Shown here in pieces: positions 11,656-11,865 of a stretch of 11,865 nucleotides of DNA. This stretch comes from Sedimentisphaerales bacterium (GTDB taxonomy: Bacteria; Planctomycetota; Phycisphaerae; Sedimentisphaerales; SM23-30), in NCBI GenBank assembly GCA_030640865.1, contig DAOWIP010000249.1:1-11865 (forward strand), in the 5' to 3' direction. How positions within the stretch are numbered: the stretch's first letter is position 1; every line of letters starts with the position of its first letter. The translations under genes were made by a program, and so were the position numbers. The notes under the pieces were generated by a model. The model was not told the origin of the DNA, did not search any database, and saw only the letters and a list, made by a program, of their open reading frames with translations.

Positions 11656-11865
11656 GTAATTGGACGAAAAAATTATATGTTTGCCGGCAGCGAGGCCGGA
11701 GCCTGGAGAGCCGCGATCATTTACAGCCTTGTCGCCAACTGCAAATTAAATGGAATTGACCCGTTTGTGTATTTTAGAGATGTGCTTGAAAAAGTCAGTA
11801 CGCATCCTGCTAACAAGATTGACGAGTTGCTGCCGAGCAATTGGAAGAAGCCGAACCCGGGCACC
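11656..11865 (+). pseudogene. IS66-family transposase, C-terminal remnant (5'-truncated)
   Basis: The frame reads VIGRKNYMFAGSEAGAWRAA, then IIYSLVANCKLNGIDPFVYF, then RDVLEKVSTHPANKIDELLP and SNWKKPNPGT to the window edge. GRKNxxFAGSxxGxxxAAxxYSL...CKLNGxDPxxYxxDVL...IDELLPxxW is the C-terminal element of IS66-type DDE transposases. The preceding about 400 residues, including the DDE core, are absent: an in-frame TGA stands at 11623-11625 and no IS66 sequence precedes GRKN. The remnant therefore cannot transpose. Whether an IS66 right inverted repeat follows is beyond the window. Confidence 0.8.

Overview
This window most likely comes from a planctomycete, probably of the class Phycisphaerae. 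That is an inference from four things: the futalosine-pathway gene mqnE, a divergent GH42-like protein, short dispersed simple repeats of the GAATTCAGAATTCAG / GAATACAGAAT / ACTCTTAC type between genes, and moderate GC content. No rRNA, tRNA or CRISPR array is visible. Most genes are housekeeping or cofactor-biosynthesis genes. The last 0.7 kb is a mobile-element and repeat junkyard.

Layout: (1) 1-155, minus strand, is the N-terminus of a RodA/FtsW-type membrane protein that runs off the left edge. (2) 156-650 has no protein gene. Its minus strand carries a strong promoter, about 250 nt of foldable RNA and a Rho-independent terminator upstream of rodA. (3) 651-1724 is mqnE (menaquinone via futalosine), 2127-3962 is a GH42-like TIM-barrel protein of unknown role, and 3999-5270 is thiC. 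(4) 5487-7385 is a YitJ-type fusion of homocysteine S-methyltransferase and methylenetetrahydrofolate reductase. (5) Convergent to it with no gap is a minus-strand pair: rpiB (7386-7832), preceded by a Sua5/TsaC-LMW phosphatase fusion (7897-9033). Together these resemble a condensed version of the Bacillus ywlC-ywlE-rpiB neighbourhood. (6) 9208-9804 is a HAD phosphatase and 9851-11140 an FtsX/MacB-type ABC permease without a visible ATPase. (7) 11141-11865 holds hairpins, a direct repeat, a 139-bp MITE-like element inserted in the loop of a palindrome with a 3-bp duplication, and a 5'-truncated IS66-family transposase C-terminus.

Promoters are unusually readable. Near-consensus TTGACA/TATAAT-like pairs precede thiC, the HAD gene, the Sua5 fusion and the minus-strand leader RNA. 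For thiC and HAD, and probably mqnE, the -10 box ends only 6-7 bases before the ATG and no Shine-Dalgarno is seen, which predicts leaderless mRNAs. The GH42-like gene, yitJ and rodA instead have recognisable ribosome binding sites.

The genes share one-carbon, SAM and cofactor themes: MqnE and ThiC are radical-SAM enzymes, and YitJ makes methyl-folate and methionine, the precursor of SAM. RpiB and Sua5 serve pentose phosphate metabolism and tRNA t6A modification. I saw no clear new defence or mobile system. The best candidates for something undescribed are the attenuator-like RNA at 269-523, the Sua5-phosphatase fusion, and the MITE-in-palindrome insertion.
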